This document shows positions 25,549 to 34,605 of a stretch of 64,000 nucleotides of DNA, in pieces. The notes beneath the pieces are model-generated. The model did not search any database. It worked only from the letters and a program-made list of their open reading frames with translations, and had not been told where the DNA came from. The DNA is from UBA993 sp964485855 (GTDB taxonomy: Bacteria > Bacillota > Dethiobacteria > DTU022): positions 1 to 64,000 of the forward strand of contig CAZAKI010000002.1 of assembly GCA_964485855.1 (NCBI GenBank). Reading direction: 5' to 3'. Within the stretch, counting starts at the first letter, position 1, and each line of letters begins with the position of its first letter. The translations under genes and the position numbers were made by a program.

Positions 25549-25772
25549 AAAATTGAACCTCCTTCAATCAGACAAATTATTGATCAGTAACTAAATTGTC
25601 TTGCAGTTTGTTTCGTTATTTATTAATTTATTCCTGCTTATAACTAGAGTTTATCTGCTTAGAAGTTTAAAGCTGGTGACAGCAATGAATTTAAATTACA
25701 AAAAAGGAGAATTGACAGAAATGCCAGAAAGAAGTATATAAAAATGGGTCAGATCTTCTTCAATAATGGGGG

Positions 25773-27764
25773 ATGAGCGTGAAAGAATTATACCAGCTTA
25801 TTTTTAACCAGATCCGAAAGGCGGTTGTGATCACTGATGGGCAGACGATTATCGATGCCAACCAGGCCTTTCTCAATCTGGTAAAACTGAGTAATCGACA
25901 GGAACTGGCTGCCAAGCCTGATTATAGTACCCTAATGATTACCAACAGTGCTACCGACCGCATTACCTATACGGAAATCAAAGATGAAGAAGGATCAACC
26001 ACTGCGGTTGAACTTACCACCACTCTCCTTGATCTTGAAAAAAATCTCTTCCTGATTGAAATTAACCCTCTAGGCGAGAAGGAATATTACAGGGAAATCA
26101 CGATGCTTGCCGAACATAGCCGGGAGATGTTCGACTGCTTTCCGGATGCAATCGTTATTTTAAATGATGATAGCCTGATCATTGATTTGAACAACGCTTT
26201 CGAAGAACTCTTTGGCTATAAGCGTAACGAGGCAATTGGTCACGATATCGATGAGCTGGTAAACAAAACGGAAAAACGCGATGAAGGCCGCAGGCTATTT
26301 CAAAGAGTTGTTAATAACGAGCGCGTGACGGTTAACGGCGAACGAGTAACAAAAGCGGGCGAAACGGTATATGTATCGATAACCGGGTATCCAATTGATC
26401 TTGATAAAAATACCCGAGGCAACTGTATAATCTACCGGGATATCAGCAAAGAGGTTGGAAAAGAACAACTCTTAAAGGAGAAGGAACAGTTTACCGATCA
26501 ACTTTTTAATAAATCACTTTACCCGATCGCAATTCTCAATCGTCAGGAAATAATTCTAAATGTGAACCCGCAATTCGAAAAACTTTTCGGGTATGGAAAA
26601 GAAGAGCTGCTCGGGAAAAATATCAACGATTTTATCGTGCCCGAGCAGTACCGCAAACAGGCTGAAGAATACCTGAAAACGATTATTAAGAATAGGTCAA
26701 TGATGGATCATACGCAGCGCATCAGTAAGAGCGGGGAGCTCATTGATGTCGAAGCTGTAGGCAGTCCGGTTACAATAAACGGTGAAATAATTGGCCTGTT
26801 TGCGATGTACAGGGATAAAAGGGTTGAAACCCAGGCTCAGAAGGATTTGAATCGGGAAAGAGCTTACTTTAAACAGCTTTTCGATCATTCGCCGGATCCT
26901 TCTGTCTTACTAGATGATCTAGACAGGGTGGTGTTTATTAATCCGGCATTTGAAAAGCTTTTTGGTTACAATCAGGAAAAAGCTGCAGGAAAATATATCA
27001 ATGATTTAATTATCAACAATGATTACCGGGATGAGGCAGTCGCTTTTTCGGATATGGTCATCAAAAAAGGAAAAACCCTAAAAATTGAAACAAAAAGGAG
27101 TAACTGCGCCGGACGGAACATTGAGGTGGAGATCATTGCTTTCCCTGTTTTTTTGGAAGGTGATCGACTCGGAGCCTATGCCATTTACCGGGATATCACC
27201 GATCGAAAAGCCAAAGAGAGGGAGATCAACGAACTTGTCTACCGGGACTCGCTGACCGGTATTCCCAACCGTTTGTATGCTTATGAAAGCCTGGCTGAAA
27301 AAATTGAGTTTGCCCTGGAAAGTAATTCTAAAGTAGCCCTGATCTATTTCGATCTGGACGGTTTCAAGAAAGTTAATGATACCAGCGGACACAAAGTCGG
27401 CGACTTATTACTGAATAAGCTGGCGGCAAAGGTTAGTGCTAATTTTAATGGACGCATGGAAGTTTGTCGGGTTGGCGGAGACGAATTTCTTGCCATTATC
27501 GACCAGCCAAATCAAACGACAGTTGAAGATTATACCGAGGAACTAAAAAGTCTTTTTCAAAAAGATATTGTGGTTAAGGGTAAGGGATTCCGGATTGGTT
27601 TGAGTACAGGCAGTGCGGTCTATCCTGATGACGGTACCGATCTGGATCAGCTTATTCTAAAAGCTGACAGCCGCATGTACTTGGAAAAGAGAATCAACCG
27701 AATCAAGCGTTACCCGGAACGCAAAGATACTACCATCGAAGAACTCCTCAAAGCAGAAGAATAA
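25773..27764 (+). CDS. Multi-PAS diguanylate cyclase
   Basis: A 663-residue cytoplasmic signalling protein with about four PAS-type sensor domains (roughly residues 10-105, 115-230, 245-360, 370-485), each with the DxNxAFexLFGY-like core, then a GGDEF domain (495-655). The cyclase motif VGGDEF and the start RDSLTGIPNR are intact, so it should make cyclic-di-GMP from GTP. The inhibitory I-site RxxD upstream of GGDEF is absent (the aligned residues are N-G-R-M), so product inhibition through that site is not expected. No EAL domain or membrane segment is seen. A start at GTG 25779 is possible, because GGGGG is very close to ATG 25773. Confidence 0.9.
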   Translation: MSVKELYQLIFNQIRKAVVITDGQTIIDANQAFLNLVKLSNRQELAAKPDYSTLMITNSATDRITYTEIKDEEGSTTAVELTTTLLDLEKNLFLIEINPLGEKEYYREITMLAEHSREMFDCFPDAIVILNDDSLIIDLNNAFEELFGYKRNEAIGHDIDELVNKTEKRDEGRRLFQRVVNNERVTVNGERVTKAGETVYVSITGYPIDLDKNTRGNCIIYRDISKEVGKEQLLKEKEQFTDQLFNKSLYPIAILNRQEIILNVNPQFEKLFGYGKEELLGKNINDFIVPEQYRKQAEEYLKTIIKNRSMMDHTQRISKSGELIDVEAVGSPVTINGEIIGLFAMYRDKRVETQAQKDLNRERAYFKQLFDHSPDPSVLLDDLDRVVFINPAFEKLFGYNQEKAAGKYINDLIINNDYRDEAVAFSDMVIKKGKTLKIETKRSNCAGRNIEVEIIAFPVFLEGDRLGAYAIYRDITDRKAKEREINELVYRDSLTGIPNRLYAYESLAEKIEFALESNSKVALIYFDLDGFKKVNDTSGHKVGDLLLNKLAAKVSANFNGRMEVCRVGGDEFLAIIDQPNQTTVEDYTEELKSLFQKDIVVKGKGFRIGLSTGSAVYPDDGTDLDQLILKADSRMYLEKRINRIKRYPERKDTTIEELLKAEE

Positions 27765-27949
27765 GAAGAATAATCTGATTCTGTTCGCTTACACTGATGG
27801 GTCTCTACCCTCTAAACTTAATAATCAATTTATTTTCCATTACGAAAATGGTTCATTGCAATTAATGATGATTAATGGTTTAATTAGAAGCTGTGATTGA
27901 GCAAAGTGCAGCTCGATGAATTTTTAAGCATAGAAAATGGTGAACCCGG

Positions 27950-29776
27950 ATGTTGAGTACAAATGAGATTAAAATCAGAAATATTGCGATCATCGCCCAT
28001 GTTGATCATGGTAAAACTACACTGGTTGACGGCCTGTTACGTCAGGCTGGAATCTTCAGGGATCATGAACGGGTTGTTGACCGGGTGATGGATTCCAATG
28101 ATCTTGAACGCGAGCGGGGGATTACAATCCTATCGAAAAATACTGCAGTTTTTTATCAAGGGACTAAGATCAATATCGTTGATACTCCCGGACATGCTGA
28201 CTTCGGCGGTGAAGTTGAACGTGTGTTAAGGATGGTTGATGGGGCGCTGCTTTTAGTCGATGCTTTTGAAGGGCCGATGGCTCAGACAAAATTTGTTCTC
28301 CGTAAAGCGCTGGAAGTAGGGTTGCGGATTGTAGTGGTAATCAACAAGATCGACCGGGCTGAAGCTCGCCCGGCAGAGGTTCTGAATGAAATATTTGATC
28401 TTTTTGTCGAGCTGGAAGCTGAAGACTGGCAGCTTGATTTTCCAGTGGTTTACGCAGATTCTCGCCGGGGCATCGCTTCGATTGATCCTGAACTGCAGGG
28501 GAAGAACCTTCAACCTCTTTTTGAAAAAATTCTTGATGAAATCCCTTCGCCGGTAGTTGATCCGAATGGGATTCTACAACTTCAGATTAATACCCTAGAT
28601 TACGATGATTATGTTGGCAGAATCGGTATCGGGCGGATCAGAAACGGGTTGCTCGAAAGTGGTCAGATTATTGCACTCTGTAAGCAAGATGGATCGCTTG
28701 AGCAGCTTAAAACCGGTAATATCTGGACTTACGAAGGGCTGAAGCGCAAGGAGGTAAAGCAGGCCATAGCTGGCGATATCGTGGCAGTTTCCGGCTTGGG
28801 GGATGTAAATATCGGTGAAACGCTGAGCGATCCTTCTCATCCTCTGCCTTTGCCGATCCTGCGGATTGATGAGCCAACCCTGACGATGAACTTTATGATC
28901 AATGACAGTCCTTTTGCCGGAAGGGAAGGTAAATATGTCACCTCACGTCATTTGCGCAACCGTTTGCTAAAAGAGGCAGAGACAAATGTCAGCCTGAAGG
29001 TAACCGAAACTGCTTCTCCAGACTCATTTGAGGTGGCCGGTCGGGGGGAACTACATCTGGGAATTCTAATTGAAACAATGCGGCGGGAAGGATATGAATT
29101 ACAAATTTCAAAGCCCAAGCCGATATTGAAGAAAATTGAAGGAAAGATTTACGAACCGTACGAAAAAGTCTATTTGACAATACCGGAAAGTTGTTCGGGC
29201 CGGGTCATAGAAAACTTGAGCGGCCGGTTTGGAGAACTGCACAATATGCAACCGTCTGGCGACATCTCGATCAAGCTAGAATTTATCATTCCAGCCCGGG
29301 GGCTGATCGGTTTCCGTTCCGAACTTCTGACTGATACCAGGGGTGAGGGAATAATGCATCATCTTTTCAGTCATTATGGACCATGGAAAGGCGAGCTGCC
29401 AGGTCGGAGCCGGGGCGTGTTAATTGCCTATGAAACAGGGGATGCATCAGCTTATGGATTGCACAACATTGAAAATCGAGGAGTGCTTTTTATCGCCCCC
29501 GGTGAAAAAGTCTATACCGGCATGATCATCGGTGAAAATGCCAGGGAAGTTGATCTTGATGTTAATGTTTGCAAAAAAAAACATCTGACCAACATCCGAT
29601 CAGCTAATGCGGATGATGCAATCAGGCTTGTTCCGCCGATCCGTTTTTCATTGGAACAGGCAATGGAATATATCGCTGAAGACGAACTGGTAGAGGTAAC
29701 TCCAGCGGCAATCAGGATGCGCAAAAAAATCCTCAACCGTAATTTACGCACCAGGACTGTGAATCGAGGCGTTTAG
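27950..29776 (+). CDS. typA: Ribosome-associated GTPase TypA/BipA
   Basis: TypA is a translational GTPase related to EF-G that binds the ribosome and aids 50S assembly under stress. The 608-residue length is usual. G1 AHVDHGKTT, switch I DSNDLERERGITI, G3 DTPGHADFGGEVERVL and G4 NKIDR are all intact. The C-terminal domain has the characteristic RGLIGFRSELLTDTRGEG and a Lys-rich loop near residue 540. It appears monocistronic, ended by a 16-base-pair hairpin. Confidence 0.97.
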   Translation: MLSTNEIKIRNIAIIAHVDHGKTTLVDGLLRQAGIFRDHERVVDRVMDSNDLERERGITILSKNTAVFYQGTKINIVDTPGHADFGGEVERVLRMVDGALLLVDAFEGPMAQTKFVLRKALEVGLRIVVVINKIDRAEARPAEVLNEIFDLFVELEAEDWQLDFPVVYADSRRGIASIDPELQGKNLQPLFEKILDEIPSPVVDPNGILQLQINTLDYDDYVGRIGIGRIRNGLLESGQIIALCKQDGSLEQLKTGNIWTYEGLKRKEVKQAIAGDIVAVSGLGDVNIGETLSDPSHPLPLPILRIDEPTLTMNFMINDSPFAGREGKYVTSRHLRNRLLKEAETNVSLKVTETASPDSFEVAGRGELHLGILIETMRREGYELQISKPKPILKKIEGKIYEPYEKVYLTIPESCSGRVIENLSGRFGELHNMQPSGDISIKLEFIIPARGLIGFRSELLTDTRGEGIMHHLFSHYGPWKGELPGRSRGVLIAYETGDASAYGLHNIENRGVLFIAPGEKVYTGMIIGENAREVDLDVNVCKKKHLTNIRSANADDAIRLVPPIRFSLEQAMEYIAEDELVEVTPAAIRMRKKILNRNLRTRTVNRGV

Positions 29777-29868
29777 GGTTTTAAGAGAAAGTTTAATTTC
29801 TCGGCAAGATTAGTTTCAGATTTAAACTTCCTTCAAACAATCAACACTTGGCTATCTGACGAAAGACA

Positions 29869-29913
29869 GTTACTCAGGTGACGCGATTGCGTCACCTGAG
29901 TAACATGTTTATT
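29869..29913 (+). terminator. Terminator of typA
   Basis: GTTACTCAGGTGACGC and GCGTCACCTGAGTAAC pair perfectly over 16 bases around GATT, followed by ATGTTTATTT, about 90 bases after the typA stop. The stem is unusually long and perfectly symmetric, so a protein-binding palindrome is also possible. Confidence 0.7.
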
Positions 29914-30037
29914 TGCCGATTTAATTCTAACCTCGAAGCATACCAAACTATTAACAGTGATTAGTTTAACCACCAACAGAAACCTTAGATCCGTGGGAGA
30001 ATAATATTTATTTTGTCACCTTTCTTTTTGGATTAGG

Positions 30038-30055
30038 TTGGCATAACCTTTGCTT
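30038..30055 (+). promoter_or_regulatory. Sigma-54 (RpoN) promoter
   Basis: TTGGCATAACCTTTGCTT has the -24 GG and -12 GC with exactly ten bases between them, as in the consensus TGGCAC-N5-TTGCW. The predicted transcript start (near 30065) leaves about 27 bases of leader with AAGGAGG before the 85-residue gene. No enhancer-binding regulator gene is adjacent. Confidence 0.75.
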
Positions 30056-30091
30056 GATAATAGATTGGGAAGAAAAAAGGAGGTAAGTGCA

Positions 30092-30349
30092 ATGACAATC
30101 AAATGTCTTAACTGGAAAGAGAGCGAAGGATTGAACGGAACAGTAGCATTTTGCAGCGTAGCGGCTTATGGAGGTAAACTGACAGCAGGAGAAGCGAAGA
30201 ACTGCGGTTGCACTAAGTTGAAAAGAGAAATTTGTATGAAAGCGATGGTGGCCGGCAACGGGTTCGGTTTGGTGCCGGAAGTTTACGAAGAGGAAGTAGT
30301 AACTGGAAATTATCTGGCAAAAGAAACGGTATTAGGTGTAGCTCTGTGA
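30092..30349 (+). CDS. Small five-cysteine protein under sigma-54 control
   Basis: I do not recognise this 85-residue soluble protein. It has five cysteines (C5, C21, C38, C40, C48), including a CGC pair, so metal binding or redox activity is possible. There is no signal peptide. Start ATG 30092 is fixed by AAGGAGG seven bases before it and by the sigma-54 promoter, which overlaps any longer frame. It is followed by a strong hairpin terminator, so it forms its own transcript. Confidence 0.75.
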   Translation: MTIKCLNWKESEGLNGTVAFCSVAAYGGKLTAGEAKNCGCTKLKREICMKAMVAGNGFGLVPEVYEEEVVTGNYLAKETVLGVAL

Positions 30350-30372
30350 AAGTGGTAAAAGCGGTCTTAAGT

Positions 30373-30438
30373 GGGTGGGGTTGCCCGGAACCCGGGTTGG
30401 AGTTTGACCGGATTCCGGGCAACCCCACCCTACTTTAT
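30373..30438 (+). terminator. 18-bp hairpin terminator, cut by an assembly join
   Basis: GGGTGGGGTTGCCCGGAA (30373-30390) pairs perfectly with the complementary arm at 30413-30430 around a 22-base loop, followed by TACTTTAT. The bases 30384-30438 are repeated exactly after the N run. Confidence 0.75.
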
Positions 30439-30538
30439 NNNNNNNNNNNNNNNNNNNNNNNNNNNNNNNNNNNNNNNNNNNNNNNNNNNNNNNNNNNNNN
30501 NNNNNNNNNNNNNNNNNNNNNNNNNNNNNNNNNNNNNN
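30439..30538. other. Assembly gap (100 N) flanked by identical 55-mers
   Basis: The 55 bases before the N run (30384-30438) and the 55 bases after it (30539-30593) are identical. This is what a k = 55 contig overlap looks like when scaffolded instead of merged. The true sequence probably has one copy and no gap. Confidence 0.95.
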
Positions 30539-30593
30539 CCCGGAACCCGGGTTGGAGTTTGACCGGATTCCGGGCAACCCCACCCTACTTTAT
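30539..30593 (+). repeat. Second copy of the 55-base contig-end sequence
   Basis: Exact copy of 30384-30438 containing most of the terminator hairpin. It is most likely an assembly duplicate, not a biological repeat. From 30594 to 30826 I see no gene or clear regulatory site other than the panE ribosome site. Confidence 0.9.
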
Positions 30594-30826
30594 TCATTTA
30601 GATCCTCTATAAACCAATAATTTCTTGATCGGGGAATTCTTAAGCTTGTGCGCTTTTTACAGACTAGCTTTAGGGCCCGCTTCTTCATTTAGCTTCTATT
30701 ATCATCGTAAATAGGCTGCCCAGGATTTGAAACTGGTTATCACCGGTAAGATTCTTTCTCCTGCGCGGAGGATTACAGACTTTAAAGGCGAACTACTCAA
30801 CATTGATGTTGAAGGGGAGTGGAACC

Positions 30827-31834
30827 ATGGAAAAGCCGAAGATCACGATCATCGGCGGAGGTGCAATTGGTGGCATTTCAGCAGCTTGGTTAGTTCAGCG
30901 GGGCTTTAACCCGACCGTGGTTGAGCCTTGGTCCGAGCATCGCACAGCGATGCTTGAAGGGCTGAAAGTAAGCGGCTGCCGGGGTGACTTGATGGTTCCC
31001 ATAAAGGTGATCGACCCACGGGAGCTGAAGGGACCGCTTGATCTCGTTTTTTTGGCGGTCAAATCGATGCATACGGAAAGTATCCTGCACCAAATTATGC
31101 CGTTGCTGGATGAAGCCTCAACTGTGGTTTCTCTGCAGAATAGTATCAATGAGGACTTGATTGCTGATTTAATCGGGCGGGAGAGGACTATTGGTTGTGT
31201 AGTAGGTTGGGGGGCGATCACCGAAGGTCCGGGGAAACTTTATCAGGCCTCGCCGGGAGAATTTGTGATCGGCCGTCTTAATGGCGGGAGTGACGAGAGG
31301 TTGGTTCAGGTCAAAGATATTCTGAACCGGGTCACCGATACAGTAATTACTGACAATATCTATGGATTTCTATGGGCCAAACTACTAGCCAACTGTGCTA
31401 TTACGGTTGGCGCCTTGCAGGGGAAAACAGTGGCTGAGATGGTTGTAACGCCCGAAGCCCGCCTTGCTGTCAAAGGGATTGTTGCGGAAGTGTTGACTGT
31501 TGCCGGCGGGTTGGGCTTAATCCTGGAGACAGTTAACCTAAAATTTGAGCCCGATTTTTACCTTTCTCAAACGGAATTTATCGCCGAGAGCTTGCTTGAT
31601 ATTCTTCAAACAAGCCACGGAGCGATTTTGCCGACCGCTTACCAGGATTTTTTAAGGGGCAAGCCGCTGGAAACACAATATATTAACGGCTATGTTGTCA
31701 ATAAAGGTTTTGAGATTGGTCAAAAAACGCCTCTTAATACCAGGCTGGTCGAGATGATGGCGGAAATCGAAGAGAAAAAACGAGCTGTTGGTTTAGATAA
31801 CTTAATCGAGTTGAATCAAATACAGGGCGCCTGA
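30827..31834 (+). CDS. panE: 2-dehydropantoate 2-reductase family protein
   Basis: A 335-residue NADPH-dependent oxidoreductase. Known members reduce ketopantoate to pantoate in coenzyme A synthesis. Seen are the N-terminal dinucleotide motif IIGGGAIGGISAAWL, VFLAVKSMHT, SLQNSINED and the family helix LWAKLLANCAITVGALQGKTVAEM with the catalytic lysine. Start ATG 30827 has AGGGGAG seven bases before it; an ATG 24 bases upstream is less likely. Many anaerobes carry several paralogues with other keto-acid substrates, and no panB or panC is adjacent, so true PanE function is not certain. Confidence 0.85.
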   Translation: MEKPKITIIGGGAIGGISAAWLVQRGFNPTVVEPWSEHRTAMLEGLKVSGCRGDLMVPIKVIDPRELKGPLDLVFLAVKSMHTESILHQIMPLLDEASTVVSLQNSINEDLIADLIGRERTIGCVVGWGAITEGPGKLYQASPGEFVIGRLNGGSDERLVQVKDILNRVTDTVITDNIYGFLWAKLLANCAITVGALQGKTVAEMVVTPEARLAVKGIVAEVLTVAGGLGLILETVNLKFEPDFYLSQTEFIAESLLDILQTSHGAILPTAYQDFLRGKPLETQYINGYVVNKGFEIGQKTPLNTRLVEMMAEIEEKKRAVGLDNLIELNQIQGA

Positions 31835-31847
31835 GCAGGCGCCCTGT
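31822..31847. terminator. Terminator overlapping the panE stop codon
   Basis: ACAGGGCGCCT and AGGCGCCCTGT form an 11-base-pair stem with the loop GAGC; the panE stop TGA is inside the hairpin. The downstream sequence is T-rich but interrupted. It also lies at the end of the convergent ATPase gene. Confidence 0.6.
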
Positions 31848-31873
31848 TGAGATTAATTGTTGTTATTACAATT

Positions 31874-34378
31874 TTACCAGGCTGGTTCGGCAATCCCGGC
31901 AGCATTTCGACGATAGGGCATCCAAGCCAAAGCAAAGGTTTTTAGAAGGATATCTTTTTTCAGTGGTTTAACCGTATACTGATCCAGCTCTTCGGTTAGC
32001 GGATCCATTGTTTCATTTAAAATCTCGGTTTCACGGTTAAATTCTTCCTCCAGTTCTTCCAGCTGCTGAGTGTAGACTTTGACATTTTCTTCAGCACGCT
32101 TGACATCCTCCTGGCCTTTTAACACCCGGCTTGCTCCGCGGGCAGCAGTTGTTGCCCGACCGAGGGTTGAAGTGTTAACCGGTGACTTGCCGAGAAACGC
32201 GCCGAGTAGGGTTGCCCCCAAAGAGACAGCGGTTTGCATTTTGTGTTGTTTGGCCTGTTCTTCTTTGCTCCGCAGGGTTAACTCGGAACGCCTGATCTTT
32301 TCTTCGAGTGCATCGATCTTTTTACTGTATTTTTTACGCAACTTATCAAGTTCTTTGTCGCGTTCTTCCCGGACACTCTGCTGCAAACGGACTCGGAAAT
32401 CGCGTTCCGATTCGCCCGGTTCAGATACCTGCTTGTATCTCCGGCTCTGCAACAGTTCGATCATTTCGTTTCGGTAGATCCAATCGGTAAATTCGCGAGA
32501 CCATTTGGTGTAATTCTTCGGATCGGAAGCCGAAGTAGGCAGATCTTCAAAAACAGCCCCGGAAACCGGCCCTGTTTCCAGATCGGTTAGGGCCAACTCA
32601 AGCGATTCGGCAGCATCCCAGTCAACCGGAAAAATATCATCGGTTACCGGTGTGGATAAAAGAATTTCCCGGCTTTTGCGCAGGTTAATCCGATCGTTAA
32701 TAAAGGCAACCTGAGCGCTGCCGAGAACCATCGGTCGATAAACGATCGTTTCACCCGGGGCAGCCTGTCCTCTTACCGGAATATAGGCCTGGTTGATGCT
32801 TGGTGCCAGAATTGGGACTCCACCACCATCTGAATCCTCAGCAGCTGGTTCCACCGGTGATGGCGCTGTAACGGTTGCCGGTTGTGGTGTTGGAACCGGT
32901 TCGGCTGTGTGAGCAGCTTGAGGCTGTTGTTGGACAGACGGGGGAACTGTTTTTTCGAACTTTTCTCGCTGGGGATCCATCAGGTCTCTGATCTGGTTGC
33001 GGGTTAACGGACCTCTGAGATAAGAGAGACACCACCTGGTTTCAAAAATAACCGGGGCTTCCTTGTGGACATTATTCATCAAAAATACCCTCTGACCCAA
33101 ACCGGAAATAATTTGCTCCATTGCCTTGCGGTCAAATTTGAGGCCTTCGGCAGCTGTTGCGCCGGCCAGTCCGTCAATCAGGCGCATTTTGTCCCGCTCA
33201 GTTTGCAGCCGGCCGATAAACCAGGTTCCGGTATTGGCCAGACCTTTGTAATCTAAGTCTACCGGGTTTTGAGTTGTCAGCATGATACCGAGACCGAAAG
33301 CACGGGCCTGTTTCAGCAGGGTTAACAAGGGAGCCTTGGAAGGCGGGTTTGCTACCGGAGGAAAGAAACCGAATATTTCATCCATGTAAAGTAAAGCTCT
33401 CAGGCTGGTTGTGCCAGACTGCGAGCGGGTCCAGCTTAATACCTGGTTCAGGAGCAAGGAGACGAAGAACATTCGCTCGTTATCATTGAGATGGGCTATG
33501 GAAAATATTGATACCCGCGGTTTTCCTTTTGGTGAATGCAAAAGGTTGTCAACATCGAGCGACTCCCCTTCAAGCCAACTGGCAAAACTGGGCGAGGCAA
33601 GCAGGTTGTTAAGCTGAGAACCGAGGTTAAATCTGTCTTTTGAAGGATAGAATGATTCTAAATTCATTACCCCGACCTGAGCGATTGGCGGATTATGAAT
33701 CTGCTGAATTAATGAAGCGAGGTCAAGGTTCCTGCCCTGCTGCCAGGCATGGGCCAAGATGTTTGAAATAAGGATATGTTCGCGGCTGTTAATTGGGTCG
33801 GCTGTAATCCCAATCAGGCCCAGCAAGCTGCTGGCTGTCCCGCTGATCCGATCCTGGAGCAGTTCGCTGTCTTCAATAATTGCTTTTGCCGGGGCGGCAA
33901 ATGAATCTAAGATTGAAATCGGGATGCCTGCGGTACTCCCCGGGGTGTAAATCGTAAATTCAGCTGCATTTTTCAGATAGCGAATCCTTTCTCCGTCCTG
34001 GTTCCAGCTAGCTAACCCTTTGCGCCATAGCTCTGCCTGTTGGGCGGAATAATCTTCGGGAGTAAGCCCTTTTTTTCGGGCTTCGTCCTCATTGATCCAG
34101 GGTCGGAAATCTTCCGGGCGCAGATCGGGAAAAGTCAGCAGCATATTGGCCAGATCGCCCTTGGGGTCGATAATAATTGCCGGGATATTATCGATTACCG
34201 CTTCCTCGAGCAAGGCTATGCAAAGGCCTGTCTTACCGCTTCCGGTCATGCCGACGCAGACGCCGTGGGTGACCATATCTTTTGAATCATACAAGAGAAG
34301 ATTATCGCTCGGCTGTTTCGCTTCGAGATCAAAATGTCTTCCCAGATAAAAAGCGCCAAGCTTTTCATAGTGTTCCAT
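31874..34378 (-). CDS. HerA/FtsK-superfamily ATPase with C-terminal coiled coil
   Basis: An 834-residue predicted P-loop ATPase. The Walker A motif GMTGSGKTGLC (near residue 44), DPKGD, Walker B LLYMDEIFGFFPP (near 335) and the sensor TTQNPVDLDYKG are as in HerA/VirB4-type DNA pumps. A Pro/Gln-rich linker (about 510-550) leads to a C-terminal region with a long Lys/Glu-rich coiled coil (about 670-790) and a short Gly/Ala-rich hydrophobic stretch (VSLGATLLGAFLG). The classical HerA partner NurA is not adjacent, and the gene appears to be alone. The role (DNA translocation, membrane-linked remodelling) is unknown. GGAGG precedes the ATG. Confidence 0.8.
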   Translation of the reverse strand: MEHYEKLGAFYLGRHFDLEAKQPSDNLLLYDSKDMVTHGVCVGMTGSGKTGLCIALLEEAVIDNIPAIIIDPKGDLANMLLTFPDLRPEDFRPWINEDEARKKGLTPEDYSAQQAELWRKGLASWNQDGERIRYLKNAAEFTIYTPGSTAGIPISILDSFAAPAKAIIEDSELLQDRISGTASSLLGLIGITADPINSREHILISNILAHAWQQGRNLDLASLIQQIHNPPIAQVGVMNLESFYPSKDRFNLGSQLNNLLASPSFASWLEGESLDVDNLLHSPKGKPRVSIFSIAHLNDNERMFFVSLLLNQVLSWTRSQSGTTSLRALLYMDEIFGFFPPVANPPSKAPLLTLLKQARAFGLGIMLTTQNPVDLDYKGLANTGTWFIGRLQTERDKMRLIDGLAGATAAEGLKFDRKAMEQIISGLGQRVFLMNNVHKEAPVIFETRWCLSYLRGPLTRNQIRDLMDPQREKFEKTVPPSVQQQPQAAHTAEPVPTPQPATVTAPSPVEPAAEDSDGGGVPILAPSINQAYIPVRGQAAPGETIVYRPMVLGSAQVAFINDRINLRKSREILLSTPVTDDIFPVDWDAAESLELALTDLETGPVSGAVFEDLPTSASDPKNYTKWSREFTDWIYRNEMIELLQSRRYKQVSEPGESERDFRVRLQQSVREERDKELDKLRKKYSKKIDALEEKIRRSELTLRSKEEQAKQHKMQTAVSLGATLLGAFLGKSPVNTSTLGRATTAARGASRVLKGQEDVKRAEENVKVYTQQLEELEEEFNRETEILNETMDPLTEELDQYTVKPLKKDILLKTFALAWMPYRRNAAGIAEPAW

Positions 34379-34517
34379 AAAAAAGCCTCCTTCGGTTTAG
34401 TCGGTTAATGATCAATTTTGGATCGGATTTATTCTTGAAGTTTATATTAAACAAATGTGCCGATTTTCCTGCCCATGGATTTTCGTTTTGATCGAAACGG
34501 ATGAAATGCTGCGAACA

Positions 34518-34546
34518 TTGACAGGAGAGAGAATATTAGGTAAACT
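34518..34546 (+). promoter_or_regulatory. Promoter of cysK
   Basis: TTGACA at 34518 and TAAACT at 34541 are spaced by 17 bases. The transcript would start near 34553, leaving about 50 bases of AT-rich leader (containing TATATAAATAGTAGAGTATAT, two TATAT arms) before the GGAGGT site, a plausible place for control by the Rrf2-type regulator downstream. Confidence 0.55.
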
Positions 34547-34605
34547 AATAAAAGATTTCCTATATAAATAGTAGAGTATATTTGCTTTATGAAACGGAGG
34601 TCAAA

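Noticed and set aside
30384..30593. Biological tandem repeat of the hairpin
   Set aside because: The duplicate is exactly 55 bases around 100 N, the same as in gatA, which points to an assembly join.
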